A stretch of DNA of 64,000 nucleotides from Agelaius tricolor (lineage: Eukaryota; Chordata; Aves; Passeriformes; Icteridae), in contig JALJCS010000006.1 of assembly GCA_023055355.1 (NCBI GenBank), positions 34,248,501 to 34,312,500 of the forward strand, written 5' to 3'. Positions within the stretch are counted from its first letter, which is position 1, and the number at the start of each line of letters is the position of its first letter. The notes below the pieces were generated by a model that saw only the letters and a program-made list of their open reading frames with translations, did not search any database and was not told the origin of the DNA. Below are positions 12,386 through 24,400 of the stretch, piece by piece. Position numbers and translations under genes: made by a program.

Positions 12386-14864
12386 CTTTGCTTTTCTCTC
12401 TTATTTCCTTCTTAAAAACTTTTTTAAAGCCCTGCACAGATAATTGCCAGCCCATGTAGGTGCTTTGCTATCACTTTCCTTTCCCCTGTTAATCTATGTA
12501 CAGGTACGATATTTCCATGCATCTGCCATGAACTAAAGTACTGAAAATTGTTCCATGCAGCAGCATTTATCAATATTTTTGAAGTCTGCAAGTCAGATTT
12601 TTAGCTCTGCTAATTTACAGTATCTACCCAACTCCCATCTATTTTATTGATTTATTTTCAGGCCTTTGCCTGAAATTCTATTTTTACTGAAAATTAAATG
12701 TTTTCCTTTTCAGACCAGAGCTGGATTACATTTAGTATCATTTGTCCATTCAAACTGCAGAATGGTTCCAGTTTTCTTTCTCAGCAAGCTTCTTTACATA
12801 GTCAAGTAATATTTTCCCGTGTATTTAAATTCTCATCTTATGATCTGATTCAACTTAATTTTTGCTGATTGTCGGTATAAGCCTGCACTTTCTGATAACC
12901 AGGATGTGGCCTTCTTTGCAGATCAAGCTGCTTTTCTGTTCCTTTGAGGATCTTTGCTTATTCCAGACATTTCTTAAAAATACTTAATCATTCATTTTGG
13001 CATAAAACTTCCACGTGTTTCTTTTCTCATCTAATTTGGAATGCAAGGTTTTTTATTAACTTTTGCACCTTTGTCTAAAACAAATCCCAAACCTCTACTA
13101 CATCTTAGTTTAAAATCACTCAGTCCAGTTGATTTCACTAATTAGCTCTCTCCATTTATTTTGAAAATGGAAATCCTACTTAATCAATCTGCTTTTTGTT
13201 TACTAAATTTAACTAAATTAACAACACCAGATATTTCATCCAGAAGCCGACCCTCCCGTTATTAATAACCATCTGTTCATTTTTTTGCCCTCATATCTTG
13301 TAAAATAGTCTCCCATATTGGGACAATTTTCAGTAATACACTTTTTCATATATTACCCATCTCCACATCTGATCCTGAGCATTCAGAGAAATGACTGAAC
13401 TGTGTTCAGTCTCTATTAAAGCCATATGGCCAGGTACAGTGATACTGGGCAAGTGCTACAGGGACACAGCACATCAAAATGGGTCCTGAAGGCACTACTG
13501 CACTTCATTTATACTTAAACTAAGCATTCACTTACCACTAGTCAGATTGAAAAAAAACCCACCTTATTCGCAATGCTAAGTTGAAATACTGAAAAAGTAT
13601 GTCTTCTCAAGAATAGCAACATAATCTTCCTCCTTTCTGAAGAATGAACTTTAAGACTATCTCAGAAAATGCATGGACTTTATAATCTTTCAACAAAACC
13701 ATTTGCCCTGCTTGAAGAGTGAACAGGACTTTGCAAAGAAAATAAGGATAATAATTGTTCTTTCACCAGGATCCTCACAGTTGGTAGGATCCTGGGTCTG
13801 CTACATCCACTGAGCTGTTCTTCACAAACTACTCTAAGTCTAGCTTGCTTAATTATTGCTGAAGAAAATAATTTCCTGTATTTAAATGACAGCCAAAATA
13901 CTTTTGCATTTTTAATTGTATACCCATTGTTAATGAATCTCATAATCATACAAGTTACAGTTTGGATACTTCTTTGTGAGCTGCCTCATCATTTCATTAG
14001 CAGCAGCTACCAAAAATGGAGAGGGCTAGGCATATTCAGCTCTCAGACCCAGGATTTAATGGAACAGACCCTTCTGTGATTGCTACCTTGCTCTAGCCCC
14101 TTTAAGATGGGTATGTCTGTTATGACACCTTGAAAGATGATTGAGATGTCATTCATTGAAAGTGATAAAGATCATAAAGCAAAGAGTGAAGTATTCATTT
14201 TCTTAACAGAAGACTCCCTAAATTTTACCTAGTTTTATCCAAAAGGCTTTTTAGCAAGTCCTATTAAGTTTCCATAGTTAGTGATAAAGAGGACAAATAA
14301 GACTGCTGCTTCACTGACTAATGGCATTAAGCTGTGGGAATCCATGCCCTGGATCACCCCTCCTCAGGAAAGTTCCAGTTACTCCTCCTGAAAAATATGG
14401 TGAACTCTCAGTAGAATAGATATTCTACTTCTGTCTTCTTCACTGATATTGACCCAAATTTCTGGTAAAATTGGGATGTATACTAAACAGTTATGAATAT
14501 AAGATTCATGATGCTAGTAACAAAACTTGTGGTCCCCTTTAAAAAATTGATTCAGTGTTATACTGATTTTCAATTTCCTCTGAAACTCAGTTATGGGAAG
14601 AAGGGTTTTGCTAAAGAAACAGAGGATGCTCTAGTAACCCTGCCACAGACCTTGTGAAAAGCTTTTCTAACTTCAAACGCACAGGCTAGGGGAAAAAAGG
14701 TATAATAAATCCTGTCACACTTTCAGAGGAAAGAGAAGGGAAACGAGCAATACTGTAACAAGCACCTGTATCAAAGTAAGTATGGCTTTCAGCACTAGAG
14801 CAGTTACTGGCTTTATTACAATAATAAAATAAGGCTGTATCCTTCCAAAGGGCTTGAAAATTAC
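12386..14864. other. Intronic sequence, no gene seen
   Basis: AT-rich intronic DNA, pyrimidine-rich on the plus strand up to about 13.4 kb. That bias may reflect an old minus-strand LINE. No convincing exon or RNA gene found. Confidence 0.5.
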
Positions 14865-14902
14865 CTGGATTGCTCCTTTTTTAACTGTAGCAACTCCCTC
14901 TC
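14865..14902 (-). other. Possible 38-bp cryptic or alternative exon
   Basis: The minus strand has an acceptor ending GTTTTCATTCTTAG, 38 bases, and a donor CAG|gtaatt. Entered in phase 1 (the exit phase of the 136-bp exon) it encodes G then EGVATVKKGAIQ without a stop and leaves in phase 0. The downstream 67-bp exon is then also open, in its other frame. A length not divisible by three means inclusion would change the downstream protein. It could equally be chance: 38 bases is short and the splice sites are only moderate. Confidence 0.22.
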
Positions 14903-15395
14903 CTAAGAATGAAAACTTTCTCCTGAAATTGCCTCACTTCAGTGAAGTCTGTTCTCGTGCAGAGACCAAGGGCTAAAGGGAGCTGGGACTTGGGCAGCTG
15001 GAACCTGACACTGCTGGACACAGCTGAAGGCTGTTTCAAGAGAAGTTGTGTAACTCAAAACTGACACTTTCAATAACTAATAAAAAAAGAACATTTCAAA
15101 TGCTAGCTTCTTTAGACTTCTGAGATGCATGGAGAAGGATTTGCAAACTGTACACTTGCTAGAGTACTAGATTCACCCAGAACACATGGGCTTGTCGCTT
15201 GCAGTAACTGTTATCTTGTCAAGTATGTACTTGAGATTATAGGCATAGCATAAAATGGGAGAATCCAGAATAAGGAAGATGCCTTCACTTCCTGAAGGTT
15301 ATCTGAAAACTATGTGAAGAAATTTTAACAAGAAGCCTGATTGAAACTTTCACACTATTTTTTTGTAATTTTATTTTTTAACAGCCTATTGCACT
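14903..15395. other. Intronic sequence
   Basis: Unremarkable AT-rich sequence between the possible cryptic exon and a CR1 copy, ending in a T-rich stretch next to the CR1 3' terminus. Nothing else seen. Confidence 0.5.
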
Positions 15396-15545
15396 GATAG
15401 AATCACAGAACTATTTAGGCTGAAAAAGACTAACACTAACCCAGCATTGCCAAGTTCAGCATTAAACCATGTCCCCAGGTGCCACATCTTTAATAAAACC
15501 AGATGTATTTTAAATACCTCCAGGGATGGTGACTCAACTGATGGG
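15396..15545 (-). mobile_element. CR1 LINE 3' end, minus strand, 5'-truncated
   Basis: The plus strand begins GATAGAATCACAGAA, the reverse complement of the ATTCTATG-type repeat that ends avian CR1 elements. It then follows the CR1 3' UTR pattern in degraded form: a TTTAGGCTGAAAAAGAC block, CCCAGCATTGCCAAG, ACCATGTCCCCAGGTGCCAC and CCTCCAGGGATGGTGACTC. After about 15545 the similarity stops, consistent with the usual 5' truncation of CR1 copies. It is too diverged to be recent. The right boundary is approximate, and open frames crossing it are accidental. Confidence 0.8.
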
Positions 15546-17853
15546 GTACTTTTGCACAGAAGAGCTTTTTCAAGGTACAGCACAGTTTCCACTTTAGGTA
15601 GTAAGAAGAAACTGGACAGCATTTCAGAGCCCCAATTCACAGGTGGGAAGACACTCCGGGTATGCTCCAGGCACAATGAACACTGAGCTGAAGCATGTGC
15701 TCAGCAAGAGTAAAAAAGCACGTGAAGAATGATGTAGGGATCAGACATTTCTCTCTCATCTCTCTCATTACGTCTTGAAAACAGCAATTTCCTGTGAGAT
15801 GTAAAAATTCAGCACTGGACTTTTTAAGTAGAAGGGGTGGGATACTGTCCTAACCAGCAGCAAGTCCATGAAGACAAAAATCTTGAGTGACATGGGGCCT
15901 TGCTTGATGGCTGCACACCTAATTAAAAAAAAATCAAACTAATTTTTTTTCTTTTGAAAATATACTTTGATACTGAGGAATCGTCTTTAAATATATCCAT
16001 ATTTCTGCATGCATGTATACAGACACACATGCAGGTCTGAATGTGGACACACATGTATTTATACAGTGCTAACCAATTTACCAATCCTGAGTCACATATG
16101 AAAGGGTTTTATGGCTGGCAGTTTATATTTTGTGATAAAAATGATCCTACTTAGGTAAGCAAACTGTGCATTTCCCTGCTTACAAGTGCCATAATGGAGA
16201 CAGATCCTTCTGCTGACCTGTTTGCACTCTGCTTAATGTTTTTCTTTGTATTCTAATCAAAGGTTAAAATGTTGTTAAAACACAAAATCTATTTAACATT
16301 GTGAAAATTTAAGTTGATATAAACACTCAATCATTAATGCAGTGTTTTATGATTAGAGACAAGTCAAATTTTAACACAAATCTATGCTTGCAGTCTAAGG
16401 TTGTCAATTTTTATAACATGACTTCAAAATTCCATGCTATATTAATTTTCAGCATATTTAAAGCTTAATAATTTAATGATTTATCCAATTTTAATTTATA
16501 CTTTCAAAACCACTTTGAACAATCTGAGGTGCCACTGGAGATCACAACAGTGGTCCTGGTTAAGTCAAATAATAATTACAGCGCTTTCACTTTAAAGATG
16601 AGATTATTTTTAATTATTGAGTGAAGTACTTGAGGTACCATACTTATATAATTACGCTACTCATTAAATGGTTATTGAAAGCTGAAATGTAATTTTAATG
16701 ACAGCTACCTATTTTTCTTTGCACACTTTATAGATGACAGATCAGTCAGGAATTCTAGTTTGCTCAAAAAATCCTTGCAGCTGCACTGGTTCTTTCAGGT
16801 GTAAAACAATTAAGCTGTTCTTTTTTTAAATTTTAAACATTTTTTTCCTCAAATGATGTCGATATAATATACAGAAACTAGTAAAAAACAGAACAATAAA
16901 GCATGGATATTTTTTCTTCTTCACAAAAATATCAAAATACTGGCCCTAAACTATTCTAAATTCCAAACAATACCCCCCTGAAAATAGTGACAATACAAAT
17001 ATGGAAGAATAATTTTAGTCAAAATGTGTTCGTCATATAATACAAACAACAAAAAAAAATTGCTTAACAGATTGCAGTCCTTTATTGTGAGTATAAAGGG
17101 GTAATCAACATACAATAAGCATTTTACTATGCATTAAAACTATATATAATACCATGAGATTCCTTTGCTTTTTCTAACAGCAAGGTTCACAACTCATCAA
17201 ACATAAAATTCCTTTGTACTATTTACTCCACAGATAGATATTCATTGGACTGATCTCAATAAAATTTATTCTAACACGTAGGCATCTCTCACAATTGACA
17301 CTACAGAGGTATGCTCTCAGAAATGAGCACCTTAACACTTATGCTCTGCATCTTAAGCCTTTATATGCGATGTCTGAAATTCAGGGTATTTCTCCGTTGT
17401 TTCAAAGACCCGTATCTTGTCCAAATTAAGCTTTCCTTTTTCACAATGAAAACCAAACAGAGGAGTAAATTTGTTTCATTAACAATATTAAAGCAAAGAT
17501 TTCTGAGTTCGCTGTATGGGGAAAAGGCAATAAAGTTTTGAAGAGGGAAAAACTGCTTTGTTCCTTCAATCCCCTAGTTGAAATTAATTATAGCAAATGT
17601 TTATGAAAACATCTGTTCCATACAGTTATAAATTCTTAATTTTAGCATGGACGATTCCAAGCTCCTCTATTATTTTGAAAGAGAACAGTCTGACAACTGA
17701 AAGGTTTACAGAAGAGCAGGCAATTTGTATTTCTACAGCACCAAATATGCAGTTTGGAAAGTCTTCAGGACCTCTGCAGCACAGGAAAAATAAAACAAAA
17801 TACAAAAAGCCTAAGAAGACGGAAGCTTTCTGATTTGGGTCCGCCGATAGACC
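15546..17853. other. Intron with a possible conserved block at 16.3-16.7 kb
   Basis: AT-rich intronic DNA. About 16300-16720 is dense in homeodomain-type TAAT/ATTA cores and has few simple repeats, which gives it the look of a conserved non-coding element. This is a visual impression only. The right end approaches the CpG island and carries a YY1-like site. No exon seen. Confidence 0.4.
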
Positions 17854-17864
17854 AAAATGGCAGC
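17854..17864 (+). promoter_or_regulatory. YY1-like site
   Basis: AAAATGGCAGC matches the YY1 consensus (AANATGGCGGC) at all but one position. YY1 sites on the sense strand just downstream of a start site are common at vertebrate CpG promoters. Here it lies about 100 bases outside the CpG island, so if used it would suit a plus-strand (antisense to the exons) transcript. It may also be chance. Confidence 0.35.
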
Positions 17865-18033
17865 GTGAGGAGGGAAAAAAAAAAAAAGAAAATACGAGGA
17901 GAACTAATCCCGAAAACATACGGCAAATCGAGATTTTACTACACAAAGTAGATGTTTAAGAAGTGAAACGTCGCGGAGCTGCGGCACTCCGCGCGAGGGA
18001 TGCGGGCGGCGAGCCGGGCGCTGCCGCAAGCCG

Positions 18034-18050
18034 CCGACAGAGGGCGCTGC
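18034..18050 (+). promoter_or_regulatory. CTCF-like motif
   Basis: CCGACAGAGGGCGCTGC aligns well with the CTCF core CCACCAGGGGGCGCTA, keeping CAG-GGGCGCT. It sits in the non-repetitive part of the CpG island. Occupancy cannot be seen from sequence. Confidence 0.5.
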
Positions 18051-18205
18051 AGAGTTTGGGAAGCGGCGGCCGCGGCTACCGCGGCTCCGGGCGGGATCGG
18101 CCGCCCCCGCCGCGGGCTCGGCCCGCGCGGCCCCGCACGGCCCCACACAGCCCCCGCCACAGGCTCGGCCCGCACAGCCCCACACAGCCCCCGCCACAGG
18201 CTCGG

Positions 18206-18229
18206 CCCGCCCGGCCCCGCACAGCCCCC
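18206..18229 (-). other. G-quadruplex motif in the minisatellite
   Basis: Four C-runs on the plus strand (3, 3, 4 and 5 bases) separated by loops of 1, 2 and 6 bases give a canonical G3+N1-7 quadruplex motif on the minus strand, the sense strand of the host exons. Confidence 0.7.
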
Positions 18230-18281
18230 GCCACGGGCTCGGCCCGCCCGGCCCACACAGCCCCAGCTCGACTCCGCGCAG

Positions 18282-18307
18282 CCCCCGCCCGGCCCCACAC
18301 AGCCCCC
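18282..18307 (-). other. Second G-quadruplex motif in the minisatellite
   Basis: The same arrangement recurs: C-runs of 5, 3, 4 and 5 with loops of 1, 2 and 6 bases. Its recurrence follows from the repeat unit. Confidence 0.7.
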
Positions 18308-18420
18308 GCCGCACCTCGCGCAGCCCCCGCCCGGCCCCGCACAGCGCAGCCCCCGCGCAGCCAAGGCTTTCAAGTCATCCTTTCAAGTGATTAAATGGAG
18401 CGCGCTCGGAGCAGCGTAGA

Positions 18421-21400
18421 GTAACTGTAAATTGTGCCTTCAGCTAAAGAATTAAGTGCACTGCACTTCTGATATTTATTAAATAATTATTAGGCCGGAA
18501 AGTTGGAGAAGGTTTCGCTCTGAGCAAGTTCGGTTTTCTGAAATAAATACGACACAACTTTTGGGTGAGCAATCTTTTACGTAGAAACCTGGCTCCCTAT
18601 CCCTCACTTCAAGTTCATTTAGCATTAGAAGCACACTTTGAATGCATGCAGCGCAGATTTCTGATAGCATTTTAGTTTTATCAGCTCTGCCCTAAAATAT
18701 TATATTTTGCCGCAAATGAAATAAAAACCTATACACTATGATAATCACAGATACATGAAGATAATGAATTGTGAAATGAACTAATGAACTTGCCATTTTA
18801 AGTATAAAAGTCTTAGGCTGAAATATTTTGTTTCATCTTCAGTATTGACATGAAAAAATATATTTAGCATTACCAGTCTTTTTTCCCCTTTAAGCTTATT
18901 TGAATTATTAAAGGAACATAATTGTAAAGCACAATATAGAACCCACAGAGATGCCAACCTTGTGATAGTGAAAGCTGGTCACATTTGGAAGTAGGTAAGG
19001 AACACTGACACCAAGGTGCAAAATCAAAGCCTGTTTTAGCCCTGCTGAAAGCTGTTTCAACAGTATGATAGGCAGACACACTGGTTTCCATTTAGGAAAA
19101 AAAAACTTCTGGAGAGAAAATCTTGTACTGCATGTTGCTCAAACCCTGTCTTTTGGATTGCTGATGTACGACAAACAAGTGGCACCCACCTTCCATGATC
19201 TTTGCTTATAAAATCACAGTTGCGTATGTGTATATGCATATATGAGTAAACTCAGAGTATTCTCCAGGCAACATCTCCGTTTGAAACAATTTTGTCTATG
19301 CACTTCTTTTTAAATCAAGACACATGAAAGTAAGAGGGTTTCCATTTTAAGTGAAACTGCTTCTAAGTGTTCACAAATCTAAACACCAACCCTGTCATTA
19401 GGTTAGTCTGTAAATTAACATGCCACCGTTCCCCATGTAAAATGTATGTGTGAAAAAGTGTGGATGGGAAAAGATATACAAGGGTCTAGATGACAGATTC
19501 TGAAATTAGAATGTAGCATCAGTGTTTAAGAAATGTAGTCCCATGCAGCTCAATTTAAAATAAATTCAACAATAAGTACATTCAAGGGACTTATTTATAA
19601 TATTTCTTTTCCTGTTGAAGCCTCTGCATTTACAAAAATAGACTGAGCTATACACTGTACTCTAAACTAAAACCAATATAATACACAGAGCAAGAAATTT
19701 TACTCGAAGGGCACTGAACTAATTCATACGAACGCTTCCCAAGAATTCCCAGGTGATTGCAAGTTACCAAAATCCCAAATACTTTATATCCAGATGTGTT
19801 TTAATATAATCTCTCTAGGCATGATAGGAAGGAAAGAAGTTTAACTGTGATGCAAATGGTGATTCAAACACTTCAGAAAATGCATGTACATGGAAAAATA
19901 GTTTGACTTCCCATTTAGTGGGAAGCACACAATACTAGCTTATATAAGCAAATGTGACTCCACTGAAGTCGATACACATTTAGCCCAGTAATTCCTGAGC
20001 TGAATTTGCTACCAGCAGCAATACGAGTGGTAGAACAAAAAAATCCACAGGGTAAGGTAAAAGGTAAAAACACTTCTAAGTGTTTTTCAGTTATTTCTCC
20101 CAGTGCACCTGTCTTTGGTCCATAGCATATGATGTCCACTTCTGCTCATATGCTCAGTACTAGAGCCTGTACCAGCTACATAGCCTGGCTGATCATCTAT
20201 CATGTGGAACCTACACAAAGTCCTAGGTCATCCCACCAAATGTGACTCAAAAGACTCCAGGATAAGATACAGACATTTTGGTGTAGTCTGACTGGAGTAG
20301 AAACTGTACATTTAATAAATAATTTCATCTGTAACTTGAGTAAATTCTTTAAGAGCATACACAATTTTCAAAATCACAAATTGGCAAAATTAGTAAAACA
20401 GGATAGAGTAATCCAGTTTAACTAGAGACAAGCAGCATAACTAGACTTTGCACAGAAAGAAAAAATAAAACCTTAGAAGCTGCCTGGCATCATTGCTAGG
20501 AATTTACACCCTAATGATATACAAATGCTGAGTGACTTATACTTGCATCCAGAAGAATTTAGCTAATTTTAACTTATAAACAGCCTAAAAGGCCTTTGAG
20601 CTATAAATCGCAATAAACTAAAGATGGCAAAAGGCAATAAACATGAGTTAATGACTCAACATCCTCCTGAGATAGCACTGGTCATGCAGCTTTGCTTAAT
20701 CTTAGACATGCACAATCACTATAAAAAGGTGGTCTCCAGAGACCATTTACACTGACAATAAGAAAAACATACCATCTCTTTACATCTTTGAAGGCCACTA
20801 TCATCCTTTAACTCACTTCAATTACATCCTATTTTTAACCACATTTCTATCTTATAGATTGTTGCAATCCTTCTGTTTGGGATAATAAATCATATGGATG
20901 TATAGTCTAATTTTCATATTCAAAAGCAGTAATGCATATTCCATATTCCGTGGAGCTTAGGAAAAAAGAAAAACAAAAAAAGAATAATCAGGAGTTTTCT
21001 AGCATTCTGTTGTTTTTCCAAGATTAAAAGATAGTAGAAGACAAACAAGAAAAAATTAAGTGCTCTTTTTTTGAAATATAACTGCCCTTTCAACAAAGAG
21101 CTAGCTGATTTTCAACAGAGAATAGCAGGTTTATCAGGAGAAAAGCTAGCCTGGCCAGGGAGCCACATGGCAGTGATATGCAGCCTCACCTTCTAAAGTT
21201 GGGGAGATGATCTCATGATAACCAGGACCAGGAGTGAAAAAGAGCTTTGCTTCTTTGCTGTTTCTTATCAAAGGACACTACTGCAGCAGGCTGATGACTT
21301 ACAGCATTGCTGATGAATGTGAAAGGCTCCTGAAAGCAAAATGAATGCTCTCCTGGACCTTCGTTCTGGAATGCCAATGTGTTTATGAGCACTGTGAAAA

Positions 21401-24400
21401 TCATACCACTTTCCTTCACCCAGCACATGCATGCAAAGAGGGACAGCCTGAAATCAAAGCATCCACGTGGCTGCTGTGGTGATGTGTGTGTAATTGGCTA
21501 CTTGCTTGTCTGGGGTGGGAAAACAGGCAGCATTTATGGTTGGGAGGTAACCAGAAAGAATAAAAAGAATTTTGGGGTAATAAATGAATAAAAGAATAAA
21601 TGGAAACACAGAAATTTGGGCACATGAGAAGCTAAAAGGCAGAGGAGCTCCTTGGCATCCAGTGGAAGGGCTGGCACTACCCCTGAGAGGCAGCAGCAGA
21701 ACTAAGGGGTTTGGCTCCAAGGAAGAGGAAACAGACAAGAAGCTTCAAGGAAGGAAGCTGCCACTGAGATGCAAGACTGGGCAGTGCCTGGGCTTTCTTT
21801 AAATGCTACAGTTTTAAAAGCACACAGTAAGAGGTGAAGAAAGTCCCACATGAAGGAATGAATGTGGGAAGCTGCCAGTCTCTAAAATGTCCAGGGTCAG
21901 AGAGAGGCTCTTGGACTCCCACAACATCCCTGTCACCTCAGCTCAGCTCTGCCAAATCCTTCCAGCTGCAGCCTCCTCCTTCCATACCACAACTCCTCTT
22001 AGCACTGCTGGAAGCAGACAGATCTGTTGGTCCAAAAGGTTACTTTGGATTTATATTAACATAAATTGCAGAATAATAGTTTAAATCATTTAGAAATAGG
22101 ATCCTGCTCACATCTATTTAGTGAACATATTTTTAAGAATGTAACTAAGTAACACATTTAAAGTTATCTGGGCAAAACTTAAGACCTGTTCCAATAGCTG
22201 CAGAGTCTAGAGGTAGCACAATTCAGAAACACACGGTTAAAACAATTTTTAAAAAATCATGTTACCTTCACTTTACAGCAGTACTAGTACCTGATAACCT
22301 GGCAAGGCATCTGAGAAAAAACCCCAAAACCTGAAGACAACCAACACTGTCACAAAGACTCAAATACTCAACCATTGAAGGGTGTTACTGCTGCTGATGG
22401 AACAGCCCTTATCCTAATCAAATTAACAATACAGGAGTAACATGCACCAGGAAGGGACAACTGAGCTTACAGCTGCCTAGCTTGGTTTTACAAGATGAAG
22501 TCAGAAAGCCCTGGACTACCACTGAGGCTGTCTAATTAAGGCTGTTAATTCTTGGAATACATTGTGCATCCAGAAGACCCATAACTGAGAGAACCTAAAA
22601 TGGAGCAGTACCCTACATTTTCTATAAATTTCTCCAAAGAAAAAACATGTCACCAAACAGCATAAAAGAAGTACTGAGCTAGAGCTTTTAAAATGCCAAA
22701 TTGAAATATGCCAAAGCATAATGAAAACACTTGATTTTTAATCAAAATTCTTGTAAATCAACCTTTAGGCAATTTGGAGAATACCAACTGTGTACTTTTG
22801 CTGGTGCAAAAGCAGATGCATGTTGTGAATGACAGATCTAGAAAAATTTGAAGAGCAAAGGTATATATGCACTAGCAGTAAACTCTAGATGTCTAAGAGA
22901 TGAAAGTCCACAGCTACATCAGAATATAAAAATATATCAAATTGACAGCAAGAATGACAAAACACTTCTATTTACTACAGTGCAAGGTGCTTTGTCAAAC
23001 AACTATCACTTTGTTGTAGATATTGAGGAAAAAAAAAACTCTCCACAGAACATTCTTGCTAAAAAGTAATCCATCATGGGACAGATTTCTGTTCCCCACC
23101 CTTGCCCTCCTGTGTGGAGGATGAGTAGTGTCAATCCCTAGTGGCACTTCAGAATGGTACTAAGGATGAAAGTACAAAGCACTTGAAGATATAAGAAATA
23201 TAAGACTTCTAAAATGCAAATAAGACAAGTATGACTAGATTTTTTTTTTTGTGCCTAACAATTATAGTGAAGTTTTCCAAAAGTTTGATGATTTAATTTA
23301 CACAATAATACGAAAAATTATTTAGGAGTAGTCAATTCTTCCCAACAGTTACCTCAGTTCTCTGAAACAAAAAATCTTTTAGGCAAAAAGAAAACAGTCT
23401 GTGTGCAAGACAAAAATGTCACCCAGCATTGGAGAGATTCAGCTTTTTGATTTTGCATTTTTTGACCAAACACCCCTAAGGAAAATGTAAGAAGGCATTC
23501 CACATATGTAATTCATATTAAAACTCAAAAATAACCATCTGGAGATCAACAGAACAGTCCCAAGCATCTACAAATTTGAAAATATTTCCCCTTTTCCTTC
23601 CATTTCACCTCAATTTATGGCCGTGATTTGCTTTATGACAAGCATGGTACCTCTCTGTCAAGCTGGAGAGGAGAAAAAGGTTTGAACCAGAGACTTTGGC
23701 TCTTCCATACCAGAGCTCTGCATTCTCAGCAGGCTTCACACCATGCTCCCAGCACTGCATCCAGACAGCACAGAGCTCAAGTGGTGTGAAAGGAATGCTC
23801 TGCACCAGGTCATTCGGCACATCCATAGCCTGCTGCCAGAGACCTGGAGGAGGTGCTGAATTTTCATGCACACTATGGGAGTGAAATTCCATACAATAGC
23901 TGCCTTACTCAGGTACAGGCCTTATGGAAAAAGCACTCTATGCTGTGACTGCAGGTTGTAAGAGCAAGAAAGAATGTCTACATCTGAACAAGGCTTCCAT
24001 TTCCTGCCATTGGGATGACAGTGAATAAAGACGGTGAAAATTGCAGCATGTGAATACTGGTGTAATTACTGAATGGTTCCCCACATAATTATGCAAAACA
24101 AATCTATCCATAAGTTAATGTAGCCATTTTCTTTTTGAAACAGAATTTTCATGCCATCCATCAGTCACCCAAAAAACACAAACCTTAGATGACTTAAGTA
24201 CACAGAATTTACTCATTTGGTCTGTAATATAAGCAATGCATGTGAGTAGAAATAAAGGTTTAATGAAACAAAATAACATACTCCACTAGGGAAAACATAT
24301 TTTGCCCAAAGAAAAAACTCATGTAAATAAGTGGAGGCTTGACTATTTGATAAATATAGCCCCAAAGGTTATATGTTTACTGAAAGAATATAAATATTGT

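Larger units (their letters stand above)
18110..18360. repeat. GC-rich minisatellite, about 37-bp units changing to about 21-bp units
   Basis: Tandem units begin CCACAGGCTCGGCCCGC and end ACACAGCCCCCG. After a longer first unit there are two 37-base units and one of about 36, differing at few positions. From about 18258 the array changes to units near 21 bases sharing the tail CGCACAGCCCCCG, ending with a short CGCAGCCCCCGCGCAG run. The change suggests that one part of the larger unit was amplified on its own. Arrays like this are usually length-polymorphic and hard to assemble. Confidence 0.88.
17964..18420. promoter_or_regulatory. Isolated CpG island, possible intronic promoter
   Basis: An abrupt shift from AT-rich DNA to about 450 bases very rich in GC and CpG: runs such as GGCGGCGGCCGCGG, GTCGCGGAG and CCGCGCGAGG. 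The left third (17964-18109) is non-repetitive and includes a CTCF-like site. The right part is a minisatellite. Bird promoters commonly look like this. It lies about 7 kb upstream of the 67-bp exon on the minus strand, so an alternative first exon feeding that exon is plausible, as is an antisense or bidirectional non-coding transcript. Frames of up to 144 codons in several phases here follow from the absence of AT-rich stop codons and are not evidence of protein. Confidence 0.7.

Noticed and set aside
17904..18419. Overlapping open frames of 88 to 144 codons on both strands
   Set aside because: They lie in the CpG island and minisatellite, are open in several frames at once because GC-rich DNA lacks stops, and give low-complexity Pro/Arg/Ala/Gly peptides.
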